NCBI GenBank assembly: GCA_000320605.2
Contig: KB445805.1
Location: 924,159 to 988,158, forward strand
Origin: Gelatoporia subvermispora B
Taxonomy: Eukaryota; Basidiomycota; Agaricomycetes; Polyporales; Gelatoporiaceae
Direction of reading: 5' to 3'
Length of the DNA stretch: 64,000 bases
Shown one piece after another: positions 46,590 to 59,900 of this stretch (positions are counted from its first letter, which is position 1; each line of letters begins with the position of its first letter). The notes under the pieces are model-generated. The model worked only from the letters and a program-made list of their open reading frames with translations. It searched no databases and was not told the DNA's origin. Both the position numbers and the translations under genes were made by a program.

Positions 46590-46890
46590 CGGCATACAAC
46601 GAGCTCGTTGCATGTACCTTGTCGCGGGACCTGACTACATACCGAGCTTATTCGCGGTTGCTCGTGCAACTCACAGCATTGCTGAGAGGACGAGGATGTT
46701 CAGCTAGTCGTCCCGGTAATAGTAATTGTGGTATCATAAACTTGGATTATGATCGCCATATCGTAGGGCCGCGCCAACGGACAAGCGGGCACATACAATT
46801 TGCGTGACGGAGTAGACATACACACCCCGAGGGAGAACGTAAACCGCCAGAATATCCGACTGGCGGTTGCACCTATCGAGTGTGATCCTC
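46590..46890 (-). repeat. Outer inverted-repeat segment, right copy
   Basis: Partner of 37190-37520 in inverted orientation (see that entry). Together with the inner arms it shows that the duplicated block once reached at least from about 46.9 kb inwards. Confidence 0.6.
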
Positions 46891-47105
46891 GGTACGCGGC
46901 ACCCTGGGGCATCCGTCGTGATGCCGGGTCGGTATGTTGCTCCGCATCCCTGGTCAATCGCGGCCCCAAGCCCGCATAAGCAGCGAAAATACACTGCCGC
47001 AAGCAGCGTGCGGCGTGGGCCGTATCGTGCGCAGCGCCGAGAGCACTTCGTAGTGCGGTGGTGAGCATCACGAACTTTCCGGTTTGTCGTTCCTATATAC
47101 GCAGG

Positions 47106-48037
47106 CTAGAGGACCCCGCCGCCCGTCCCGCGGTCGAAGAAGGCCGCCCCCGAGTCGGTCAGGCGGTACTGCAGCGCACCGCCCCTCGCCACCGTCTTAT
47201 GCGCGCTCACCACGCCCGCGCCCGCATGCAGCGCGACCTACCGGGGCCGCCCACGCCGTGTGTGAGACCGGGTCCTGAGAACGGGGCCATGATGGGGGAC
47301 GCACCTGGCCGTGCACGGCGCCACTGCGGCCGGAGGAGAGCGGGAAGACGTCGAGGTGGTACGTGCAGAGCTGGAGGAGGTGCCGCAGGAGGTCGTCCGG
47401 CTCGCCGGGGGTCGCGACGGGGTGCCGTAGGATGAGCGCCACGCCTGTCTGCCATATGGCGCGCGGGGCGTCAGGTGGCGTGGGGAGGAGGGGGGCGGGC
47501 GGGGCGCACCTTGCGGCAGAGCGCGCTCAGGGCACGCGTGAAGCGGGAGAGCTCGAGGGGGGGGACGCCCGTCCACTCGAGCGCGGCGGTGTCGTCGAAG
47601 ACGACGAGCACGGGTGCATCCGGTGTGCTTTGGAGGGCGACTAGCTTGGTCTGCAAGTAGCGAAAAAGGGGGACTGTGGACGATAGTTTCAACGCATCGT
47701 CTGGTTGCTCGATGTGCTCCATGGCGTCGATGAAGATGAGCCGCTGTGAGGCGAGGACCTGCGCGTAGTTCACGCCCTGTGCACGCTCAACCAACGCTGG
47801 GAATGCTCCTGAAAGCGCAGTACGTACCATCTTCCCCGACATGATCTTCCATGTCTGCTCGCTGCCCGAGACAGAGACGACGACCGCCCTAGCGCTCTTG
47901 TTCTCCTTCAGGTGCGCGAACACGGTCCGGTACAGCAGAAAGTCGGCGGGCGAGTTGAGCTCGTCGGTGATGAGCAGGAGCTCGCGCGGGAGGGGAAGGC
48001 CCGACGGTGGGAACGATGCCGAGGATGCGAGAGACAT
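47106..48037 (-). CDS. elp6: Elongator complex protein 6
   Basis: Exons 48037-47828, 47776-47510, 47448-47305 and 47237-47106 give 250 residues. Elp6 is one of three RecA-like ATPase-fold subunits (Elp4-5-6 ring) of Elongator, which modifies wobble uridines of tRNA. Features are ELLLITDELNSPADFLLYR (P-loop position without a canonical Walker A, as usual for Elp6), RAVVVSVSGSEQTWK, QRLIFIDAMEHIE, PVLVVFDDTAALEWTG, the beta strand GVALILRHPV, and a C-terminal VSAHKTVARGGALQYRLTDSG. The 51-nt first intron (47777-47827) is in frame, so an unspliced form would add 17 residues. The start is divergent to the MetAP2 gene, 235 bp apart. Confidence 0.88.
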
Positions 48038-48272
48038 ACTGCGAGTCGACGGTGCCAGGAGGGAGGATATGTCAGAGGAGCAAGACCGAGAGACGCGTCG
48101 CGGGGCGGGCGCGCCGGGCGGTGTGGCGGTGGCACGCGTGCCAGAGAGATGGGTCTCCCAGAACCATGGGTATGGGACCGGGCCCGCTCAGCTGCTCGAT
48201 GACTCTCGCACACGGTCGGTATGGCGTTCAATCTTCGCTGTCACCCACGACGGCGACGAGCGGATACTCAAC
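48038..48272. promoter_or_regulatory. Shared divergent promoter of elp6 and MetAP2
   Basis: Only 235 bp separate the two start codons. No TATA box is visible; the sequence is GC-rich. Both genes are housekeeping and act on translation, which fits co-regulation, but this is inference. Confidence 0.55.
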
Positions 48273-50067
<1,795 letters not shown>

Positions 50068-50664
50068 CTCAACCTCGATGTTCGCGTCCGGCCAGACCGG
50101 AAGAGTCACTTGTTTCTTCGCGAAGTTCCCAGTCCCCGCGTCTCGCTGGCGGTGATTCATTGTAATATAGTTGTCGGCTCCTCGTCATTGCGACTGCAGA
50201 TCAATTACATACTGCCCGGCGTTTCGACGCCTGGTGATGTCTTTCCATTAAACGCTAAAGCTACGCACAGCGCCGGATTCTGGGTCAACCAAGTTTGTAG
50301 AACGTGATAAATGCGAGGCAAGTCCAGGTGAGCGTCACGCGCTCGGCCTTGTAATGACGACTGCCGTACAAAGGTGCGGACATAGGCTGCCACCTTGACA
50401 ATCGACCGGCGACGTCGTCCTCGGCGGCCTTGTGTACCTCGGGTTGACGTTCGTCAACCAAGCACGCCGCGTTTTAGTCTTCACAGAACTAGGATGCAGC
50501 TGCGAGCGCCGCCTCGTGGTCTTGGTGTGTTGCACTGTAGTATGCTCTCCCTTCGAACCACGGTTCGTTCATCGGTCGTGACTTGCCCTAACGTGCAGTA
50601 ACTCAATGTGTGCTATCACGCAGTGTGGCAGAAGCATGCCATCGGGAGTCACCTCGTACACACA
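50068..50664. other. Intergenic, no gene seen
   Basis: Space between the convergent MetAP2 gene and the FunK1 pseudogene. Only short open frames. Confidence 0.5.
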
Positions 50665-52978
50665 CTATATCGCACGAGGTGATATAACGCATGTCACCGT
50701 TGATGTCGAAATTGGCTGAGAGTCTTGATTGACAAGATTATCAAGACGTTCACGGCATGGGTGAGACGCGAGAATTATCGCAACGCAAACGAGTATGCTA
50801 AGGCTAGGAAAGCTTCTCATCGCAACATCAAACGCACCGAGGACGGCAGCGTGCGTGAACGGCTCCTGCTTCCAGAGTCTGAACTGGCGGACCAAGACGC
50901 CGATCAGATCCCGGACCGGATCGCTGAAGAAAGAACGATAGTAGTGCACGACATTCCACGGCCCTGCGAAGTCTGATCTTTGCCCCATAATGCCATCTGG
51001 GGTACATTGACCGAAATACCGCTTGAACTCCTTCCTCAGTCCACCTATCTACGTCTTCTCCGGTGCAGTTAGACCCCGACGTGGCGCTTCCACCTCCAGG
51101 ACTCGTCTGATCAGGCTGTACACGAGGACTCAGACGAACGACTCGATGTCGTGGCACACTTGATGTTCGATGGGTCCGGGAGAAACCTCGCGGTGTTTAG
51201 CTTTCAGGCCGTCGTCGAGTGATCTCAGCAAATCGACGGCCATGAATTGCAAGGTACCCTACAATGACATCACTCAGTTGACGGTATTCGTCTCTCAGGA
51301 AGAAGAGCATTTACCGTCGTGGGTGCACCCCATGCCACGACTTCCGGCTCCCAACGGGAGTGCTTGACTTGGACACCACTGAACACTTGGCCAGCAGGTG
51401 TACAAACTGGATCCAGTGTCCTGACTTCAACGCGAGGACCATTACGACGGGCAAGTTCTAGATCCAAGAGGAGTCCTTCTGTGCCTTCCTGAGGATCATC
51501 GTCGTCCCAAAACATTACACTACCGACGCTGATATTCCGATGCAGAATCTGTTGATTGCAGAGAAACTCATGCCCTGTTTCATGACTGTGAGAACTACAA
51601 ATTGCGGCGCAAATCGAGATTCACCTTCGATTGCGGCACGAATCCCTTTCAGCAACTCGAGTTCAGACTCCGCCTTGTAAAGCGAACGACCGGAAGGGTA
51701 GAAAACTCGACGCAAGACCTTGCTCTTGTCAGACTTTGAAACTGCATTGCCGCGAAGAGAGCTTGTACTAATAACGCAGTCTGTCCCGGGGAGCAAGACG
51801 TCGACTTCACCGTCGAAGCGCGCAACGCTGGAATGTCTACCTTCGAGCAGCCTGTACACCTCGAATTCGGACGTGAGTGCACTACTATGCCAAGCGTTCT
51901 TCATGGTCTTGAAGGCGAGAGTGACTTTGTTGCGGACTAGCCAGATAAGAGCTCCGCGGTCGAAGAGAGACAGAGAGACCCAGACTGGACTGCCGACCGT
52001 CATCTAGAGCTCGCTTTCGGCGTCCAAGTCACTATTACCGAGAGAGACCTCGTATACAGGCTGATCTTGTTGATACTCGTTAGGAAGATGGTTTGCCTGC
52101 AGCTTCCCAATCCATTCATCGCGGTGAATATCGCTCAGAGTAGTCACAGTAGGATCTTGCCCAAGCCTCTCCGGGGTCATTTCGGTTGTAATGCACCGCA
52201 CAACGCGGATAAAAGTGTCGAAATTGCTCCAGAGATAGCAACTGTGCGAGAAGCGCACGCCAGCGCGGTCATAGATGCCGACGCAGATCTCATTCCCATA
52301 GATGAGTAGGCCGACAGAGAACAGCTGGAATGGCCGACCAGATATGTGTGAACCAGCGCATTCCCCAGCCTGCATGAACATGCTCCTCGGGTCGGCGGCG
52401 CTATTGGGCTCGGGACGATGGGATGACGAGGGCTTCGTTGCGCACCAGCTATGCCTGCCTCGCCAACGGTTTCAAGGATTACTGAATGATTCTTCGAGGA
52501 CAGCGGAGTAATCGGGTTTGTTCCAAAGGGAATCCCACGAGTCGCAGGGTTCGATGATTAGATGTAAACTGTGAGATTGGCAGAAACGAATTCTTGCCGT
52601 CTTCCCACGCTTGTCTGGGAGCAGTTCGATGAATTCAAAAATTAAGCTCTGGAAGCAGATAAATCAGCACCATGTTTTGCGATTAGTGTCAAGACACACA
52701 AGGTGCGGATGCATATCTATTTCGCTCCTGTCATGCATATTTGCAATGCTCTGCAACCCCGCCCGTGCCAACTTGAGATTTTCATCTTGCTCAAATAGAG
52801 TAATGGCTGTCTTGACGAGGTGGTCGTCAACGGCACCAACACCGAGATGGGCGAAGACCGAGCAATCGTCCCAATTAGTATTTTCACCCGATTCGACGTG
52901 GAAGGCAGTGTGATCTGAGCCTAAATATTCCGCGTAGGCCCATTCCTGGGCCGGGCCATCTGTGATTTCATCAGCCAT
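50665..52978 (-). pseudogene. FunK1 kinase pseudogene, copy F
   Basis: Exon equivalents are 52978-52700, 52648-51625, 51574-51315 and 51258-50665, with splice sites still readable (the third intron is again 50 nt). Start MADEITDG and NWDDCSVFAHLGVGAVD resemble copy B. Four in-frame stops interrupt it: TGA in SNP*NRWRG (where others have Gly), TAG in ESEL*MTVGSP (Trp in others), TGA in IESFV*VLVYS (Trp) and TAG in PEKT*IGG (Trp). The catalytic HRD is HRN and the following Asn is Ser (HRNISVGSVM). The family stop codon is lost, so the last frame runs on to 50665. Several changes are G to A on the coding strand. Not able to make a full kinase. Confidence 0.88.
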
Positions 52979-53996
52979 ACAAATGATACACGTGCCGGTA
53001 TGTAGAATATGAAGTCTTTTCTGTGAACGCGGTGTGTGGAATATGCTGCGGTCAGCGAGAACGCTGAGATGTGAGTGGTACAAACTTGGAAGAGCAGGCG
53101 TCAAACGAGTTGTACTTGATATACGAAAAGACCAGCGTTTGCTCAGTGCTGATGCACTTGGATATGGCATAAGCTTTCAGCGAACGATAATAGCTTCAAG
53201 CACGAGTCCTCGTGGAACTGGGCTGCCTGGCTGTTGAGAGACCTTGTGTGAGGTGGCTGAAGCCGATGGGAGTTGTGGCCGAATGTCGGCGTGCTTTCTG
53301 TCGTAGGTTATCTTTCAGTCAGCGGAATGTGAACTATAATAGTAAGGATCTTTAGTTAGCGCTTGAGATTCCGAAGGTCTCGAGTTCCGAGGAGACAGTG
53401 ACTCCGCTACAACGAGGTATAATCATTTGGCGGCTATAACACGCCCGTCGTCTGGACGAACACGATTACACCAGGTCTCTGCCAGTGCACTCTTGTAATG
53501 CCGTGCTTCAACAGCGAAAAATCAGATAAGTAACGTGCAGCGTAGAAGTTCAGTTACAAGTCGTACATCGTGCCAGTGGTCCGATCAGGGGGGTCACTGC
53601 TCGGTTTAGGGTTTTCAACGAACGTCATCGCTCTCTTCCACTACTAACATCCATATTTTCATGAAAATTAGACGTCAGAGTACTCGAGGTCAAACCTCGT
53701 ACACAGGATGAGCGTCGCAGGTATTTCGAATATGAATGCTACTGCGTGAGTGTCATAGGAGCCATTTCGCTCTGAAATTATGCAAGAACATAATAACGAA
53801 TATCAAATTTGTGTGACATCACATTCGCGCATTTATATCATGCCCCTCCCACACATCTGTGTGTCTATGATAACGCACCTATGTTGAGGCGGCTACCCCT
53901 ATCGTACATCCATTACACGCAGTTTCATTCCGCTCTTCGACAGCTTCCCCTCGGCCAAGCTTGACTTCATGTATCCTCAGGCAGTTGCGGAAGGAC
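52979..53996. other. Intergenic, no gene seen
   Basis: AT-richer flank between the FunK1 pseudogene and the dioxygenase gene. No supported gene or repeat. Confidence 0.5.
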
Positions 53997-55546
53997 TCAG
54001 TACGCGCTGCCATAGAGCGGCATACCGTTCGGGAAGAATTTCTTGAAGAGCTCGGGGTAGTGTCGCTCCGCAACATCAGGGTGGCTTCTGTATCGCGGCG
54101 CGACGGCAAGCAGTGAATCAGTGGACGATCCGGGAATTGACGAAGGAGACTTACTTGATACGGCCGATGAGGTTAACGAGCCCCGAGGGGAGCTCATTGT
54201 ATTCAGCGTAGTTCACCGCTGGCGGGGACGTCGTGCTGTCAGCTGTCGCACAGACATTGTGACCGAGGGACACACGTACACTCCGTCACGCCGAGTGCGC
54301 CGCGCTGCTCTTTGAGCTTCAGGATCTCCTCCGGGACTGCTCAGCACAAACGCGAGCAAGAGCACCAAATTATGAGTATCACAACAAGGGAGTGATCAAG
54401 CAGAGGGGCGGACGCACACTCGAGCTTGATGTCGCCGATGCGCACATCCTGTGCGATGCTCTGGAAGAAAGGGATTGAGTACCGTGGCGTGCTGCCCACG
54501 GGCGGAGAGAGTACGCGGTGGGACGTCGCGCGCGCGATGCCCTGCGTCACGGTCTCGAGCGCTATCAATGCAAGCGCGTGTCAGAGTCGGTGCGCGCACG
54601 CGATGATTGGGAACACACCTTTGCCAATATTGACGACAAACGTGTCGGGGAGGGGCGGCGCGTCGATCCACGCGCCCGCAAGGTTTTGGACCTGCAGCCC
54701 AGGGTGTGGGCTCGCCTGGAGGAGCTGCTCACGCGAAGTCAGTCCGTGTGCACACACGAAGAGGAGAAGGGGACGCACGAATGTGAGGAAGCCCCCGTCA
54801 AAGTGCGGGCCGACACCCTGGTCGCCCGCGCCCGGCGCACGGGCGGGATATTTGACGATCTTTGCGCGGTGCTGCAGCCTTGGCCGCGCGCTGGCGCCGG
54901 TGTCGGTGTCGGGGTCGACAAAGCACTGATCGAGCGCACCGGAACGTAGGCCGAGTGCCTCGCCGATGAGTGCGATAAATTCGAAGCTGAGCACCTCGAC
55001 TTGGGTAAGGTACGCCTCGAACGTCGTGCGAAATCCGGGGAGCTCGTCCTCTGCTGGCCACTGCACGCGCGTCGGGTGGCGGGAGTGATGGCGGTGGGCG
55101 ATGGCGGATCAGATCATCCTGCCAGACTTAGCGGAGGACGGACACACCTGCGCGGGGCCCCACAGTCGGAGGTACTCCTTCTCCTCCCCCTTCCTTATTT
55201 GCGCCTCGAATGGCGTCGCAAAATCACACTGCTCCCGCATATCGATCGCCCCCCTCGTCAACTCCGCGCCCAGCCGTGAATACCCAAGAAAGCTTTCCGA
55301 GTTGCGCATGCGCATGCGCTCCTTCGCCTCTGGCGGCAGCTCGAACAGCCTCGGCGCAAGCTCACACACATTCGCACGTAGATCGGGTGCGACGGGCGGG
55401 TGAAGGAGGTAGAGGAAGCCCGCGGTCGTGAGCGCGGTGCGCAGCTGTGCGATGAAAGCCGGGCGGGTAGCCGGCGAGGCGAGGAGGGTGTAGTCGAGGA
55501 TCGGGATGCTGGAGAAGTCAAAACTCGGAGCGGGGGCGGATCCCAT
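53997..55546 (-). CDS. 2-oxoglutarate/Fe(II)-dependent dioxygenase
   Basis: Seven exons (55546-55148, 55060-54779, 54724-54619, 54561-54418, 54336-54280, 54218-54155, 54087-53997) join to 380 residues. The N-terminal part (FSSIPILDYTLL, then AGFLYLLHPPV and ESFLGYSRLGAE) is the DIOX_N-type region of soluble plant/fungal oxygenases. The iron ligands are His219 and Asp221 in GPHFDGGFLTF and His277 in ARATSHRVLSP; Arg289 in RYSIPFF binds 2-oxoglutarate. The C-terminal SVNYAEYNELPSGLVNLIGRIKSHPDVAERHYP is typical of the fungal isopenicillin-N-synthase-like subgroup. Such enzymes hydroxylate or desaturate small molecules; the substrate cannot be read from the sequence and no biosynthetic cluster surrounds it. 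Start at ACGATGGGA. Confidence 0.9.
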
Positions 55547-56159
55547 CGTGAAGTTGTTATTAGTTTGCACTATGGGTTCTCGGAGGCGTTTGTGTGCGTG
55601 CCTAGTGCCAATATATATACGTACGAGCGCGGCGGGTCGAGCAAGGGGTTGGTGTCCTCGGACATCCTTGACGGCGCTGAGGTGTGTATATGAAGTGTTG
55701 AGACACTGGGCACCTGACCGCTGGGCCTCTTCGTTATCGTGCGTAGGCGCACAGATGACGCGATCTCAGGGTGCTCCAGAGCGTCGCGGCGGCCTTGCGT
55801 GGGCTGGCGTGAGGCAGCGAGCACGCCAAAAACTTGCCTGCGTTCCCCGACAGCGGAAGCCGAGAAGAGGCGCGCGTGTAGATATGTACGAGCAAGGCGA
55901 GCAGATATACCAGAACGTGCGAGAAGGAACGTCTATTGGAACAGTAGCTGCAATACATTAAGTTATGAAAATACGAGTTATGCGTGGGTTATCCCATGTG
56001 TATATGATCGAAACTGGATGAAATGAGTGTGTAGATGTGTAGCGGATCTCGGGGAGCATTCAGTATGTAAGAGACGTAAATCTATCCGACCACGACGCGT
56101 TTGTGTTCTTCGCGCATCGCCCGCCGGGGACCTACATCGGCCCAGCGCAAGTGGAGGGC
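55547..56159. other. Intergenic, no gene seen
   Basis: Promoter side of the dioxygenase gene and 3' side of the next DUF6593 gene. A TATATATA tract near 55611-55620 lies about 70 bp upstream of the dioxygenase start on its strand. Confidence 0.5.
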
Positions 56160-56912
56160 TCATGACGACCGCTCAAGCCGGATGCGGATCTTGCTGTCCC
56201 TCCGCTTCCTTTCCACCAGGAGGTAGCTCGCTGCAACACAAAGTCCTTATCAGCGCCCATCGCACATCTTCCAATGAGGGAACTCACCAATAAGTCTGTC
56301 GAGCGCGTCGATGACCTCGGGGACGGGTTTGACTTCAAGGAAGGCATGACGAGACATACGGAAGACGAAAAAGTGGCGCTTGTGAGGGTGGAACTCGGCG
56401 ACGGGTGCCTTCTCGGGGTCGTCCGCGCGGACGAGCTGCAGTTGGCCCTTGCGCGTGCGCCACTTGTACTCGACGCCGCCTGAGCCCTGAAAGCTCCCGC
56501 CACTGTAGGAGGGGTCAGCGTGGGAGCAGTGACAACGATGGGTCGAGGGGGACGTACACAGCCTCGTCCTCGAACTTAACAAAGTCGCTCGCGCTCATCC
56601 AGTCGCCCTTGTCGGAGAAGCGGATGCGGGTCTCGCCGCCCTTTCCATCCGCGCGGGAATGCTCGATCTCGGCAACAGTCGCGAGCTCCCGCGTCTCAAA
56701 GTTGACACGATTGATCTGTGTATGAGTCAAAGTCAGTGTGCAAGCAGCGAAGACACAGCGCGGGAGTGGACCTTTGTGATGTGGGGGTGCCAGAAGCGGG
56801 TGACGATCTCGTAGTGGATGTTGTCGTCGTCGGTCGCGATGGCGGTGTTGCGAATCGAGTTGAGGGTCACCTCGAGCTTCACGGGCGGTGCGGGCTTCGG
56901 CGGGGGCGGCAT
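56160..56912 (-). CDS. DUF6593-domain protein
   Basis: Exons 56912-56772, 56715-56558, 56502-56288 and 56230-56160 give 194 residues. The sequence shows an N-terminal beta-rich part (LEVTLNSIRNTAIATDDDNIHYEIVT..), the GGVEYKWRTRKGQLQLVR core, PHKRHFFVFRMSRHAFLEV, and the C-terminal helix DALDRLIASYLLVERKRRDSK. This order is the full DUF6593 pattern of basidiomycete proteins; function unknown. It is clearly a different paralogue from the two copies in the inverted duplication. Splice sites GTCCAC, GTACGT and GTGAGT are acceptable; the last junction was chosen because it gives the ERKRR helix. Confidence 0.87.
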
Positions 56913-59900
56913 CGTATCTTGCGGTCGTACTAGTTTGTGTTACGCCGATGTGCGGGGGTGGACGTCGGTACCTCGCAGCGATGATAGTGTCTCGCGTTGG
57001 GGTGATGGACAGTCACAGGCCCAGAGAGAGGGAGAGCAGGGGCGGCGAGAGACAAGACCGGGGAAGCGGAGGCGCACGGAGGAGCGTTCATATAGTGGCT
57101 GGCGAGGGGTGGCCGGCATGGCTGCGACGCGCTCCACGTCAGAAGTGCGGGAAAATAGGAGGGAGGAGGCACAGCCCAGTGTGTGCCGGGGAGTAGAAAC
57201 GCGGTGTTGTCCCACAGAGGCCAGGGACTGCGTCCGCGCACGCTCGGGTGCACGCCTACGACGAGTTGCCGGACTGCACCATCTCGGTAGCTTCCACGTT
57301 AGAGGTGCCACCCGCGCAAACAGTCGCCGAAGAATGTTCGCATGCGGATGAGGGAGGAGCGAATCCGAGGGAAGAGAGGAGCGAAGATGGACGCACGCTC
57401 GCACAGGCTGTGTGAGACAGCTTGCCCTTGGCTCGGCTGGTGAGAATATCCCCTTGTCGTGAGAAATGGGCGCTATTCGTCGGTCCAGTCCCTGCTGTGC
57501 GGGCACTCTGGCGTCTGCGGCGGTTGATCGCAGTTTCCACGCCCGTCTGCGTCGGCCTGCCCTCGCCCTGTGCGCCAGTTGCGGTTGCGAGGTGGGCGCT
57601 GGGCGTTGGGCGGGCGGGTAAATCGCGGGGGGTAGACGCCTCCAACCTCGGATGGCCACAGTCCGATGAAGAGGGCGATGCTCCGATGTCGGCGTGCATC
57701 GATGGAGCAAACTGGCTTCAGTCTTGCGTGTCCGACGATCTACAATTTCCGACGACAGACGTCACTCGCCTCGGTGTGGCGCATGCCGTCGGTCCTCGGC
57801 CCTCCTCGAGACTTCGGGATCACGCTTCTGCGATTGGATCAGTGTCGAGATCGCGGCCATGTCTGCTCAGACTGGCATGTCACTCACCGACTGGAGATGG
57901 CGACAGACTGCAGGACGGAACTGGCAATGAAAGCAAGCATGGCGGGATGAGGGTCGCCAAGGGCCTTACGAATACACAGACGTGGTCGACAACTAATGAG
58001 AAGAACGAGGTCACAATTGTTGTATCCGCATTCGTAGGTCTAACTTAAACGTGGTTTACCAAGACGTTGTGTACGTCTGTGTAGAGCATCGTGAGAGGCG
58101 GATGCGCTCCGCCAAGGGATCACAGATCGTTTGAGGTGTGATGCCGTGCACTGGGACCTGCATTCATGACTCGCCTGCGAAATAGACATACTTCGCATGG
58201 CCGATAACAGGACCGCTTTTACTCTGGTGCAGCGTGCTGCAGTAGTGATGTCCATTAGCGATGTTGCAACTCTACGCTGGAATGGTGCATGCATACAGAC
58301 CTGGCGGCGTGCAGAGCGCAGCAGTCTTGTAGTGCACGATTGGCCAGGAACCCTAGCTACCCAAACTCGACAAACTCGACGTGGGCCCACCATAGCTGTC
58401 GACCACTTCCTCGTTAGAACGTAATCACCAGAGGTCGCTTGGGCCTATGTTGAGTCACTGAACGACGGCGATGTCATTGCACTGCGGGACGTACAAACCG
58501 CTTGCACGTTCGTCAGAGTACGGCACTCGAGAGAACGGCGTAAAAGCACAGCATCAAACGTATTGTAGGGTGATTGGTGCCTTGCGTACTCATGATCGAC
58601 AACATATCTCTCACCGGGCATCTAGTGCTAGCCAGGCTGCGGATGTGACGCCAGCCTGGCACAGGACCGCGATATTAGGTCGTTGCCAGTCAGCGTTAAG
58701 ACGTCTGAACTGTCCGAGAATGTGAAGCACCGCGCCGTCCCCCTGTGGCTGTGGCAGCTCAGAGGATTGAAACGATGTCAGGCATGTTCATGAGGTCCTG
58801 GTACCCGTCCTGTGTCCGAATTTACATGCTCAGTTCGGGCGGAATCCACATCAGTGTCGTGCCACTCACCACAGCAACTAGTTCTGAGACCAGTTTTGCT
58901 TGACTAAAGTCTTCAACGAGGCAAATACAAGTATGTGCTATACAGAAGTGCTAGACTGTGCCCATCCCCGCTATACACTTTGCACAGTATATATTTCCAG
59001 GCACCACAAGAATCAAGTTGTCGAGAAACCGAGTCAACGAGGTTGCCGCTCTCGTGCAGTGGGTCATAGAACCAAATACCAAGCAACGAAAGTCACTTAT
59101 CTGCAAGACCGCAGAGACGAAACCAAGGAGACTAAGCACATCATTCGAACATAACGTTCAGATCTGCGCCACGTCAATTTTGGCCAGGTGGTAGTTGTGG
59201 GAGAGCTGCGCTTCGGGCGCTCGTTTGACCGTCCTGCTTTCTCTTCTTCCACCAACTCGAATCCCGATGCAACAATGCGACCCTTCCAAGTTACCCGTGA
59301 ACAGGGTGGTTGCGGTGGCTGGTTAAGGACGTCCGTACCGCCTCGTCCACCAACCACCCCGCGATAGCCTCCACGATGCGAATATCTCTTGTCGGTCTTC
59401 GAGCCACACAGCAGTTGCTCTACCCATGCTCTTCGGTGTCTAGGCCTGTCTAGACGGCTCCCTTTGGTCCTCTGGTCTCGTAGGCCCGAAGGTAAAACCT
59501 CATGGCCCGAACTCGTCTCAGGATAAAACCGCGCGATGTGTTTCGCCCGGCTGCGTGTGTGTTCCGCCTCATGCCGCGCCCGGTACACTTTGGCCTCGAG
59601 CAGCGGGCTGCAGTCCACAGGGTATGAATTATCCATCTCGCTTGGTGATATCACCACATAGCGAATCCTCTCGCGCCGTTTTGTAGCATATGCGCCACTT
59701 CCCGCCTCCCCCATCCTGCTGTCGGTGGAGCGGCCGACACCGGTGACTCGAGGCCACTCGATGCGGTCCCGGTCTGCACAACCGGTTTCCTTTGTGGTGC
59801 ACCACAAGAGGCTCTGCACTTCAGAAAGCAGACTGCAGGTAGTCGCTCATTTTGTCGTCTCAAACAGTCCGCCGGTAGACGGCTCCCGACGGGTGGCTTG

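Noticed and set aside
56940..57710. 256-codon open frame upstream of the DUF6593 gene
   Set aside because: Arg/Pro/Ser-rich translation in GC-rich promoter-like DNA, no domain and no matching start context.
59097..59819. 240-codon open frame on the minus strand
   Set aside because: It opens with GTG, shows no domain, no splice structure and basic low-information composition; treated as chance.
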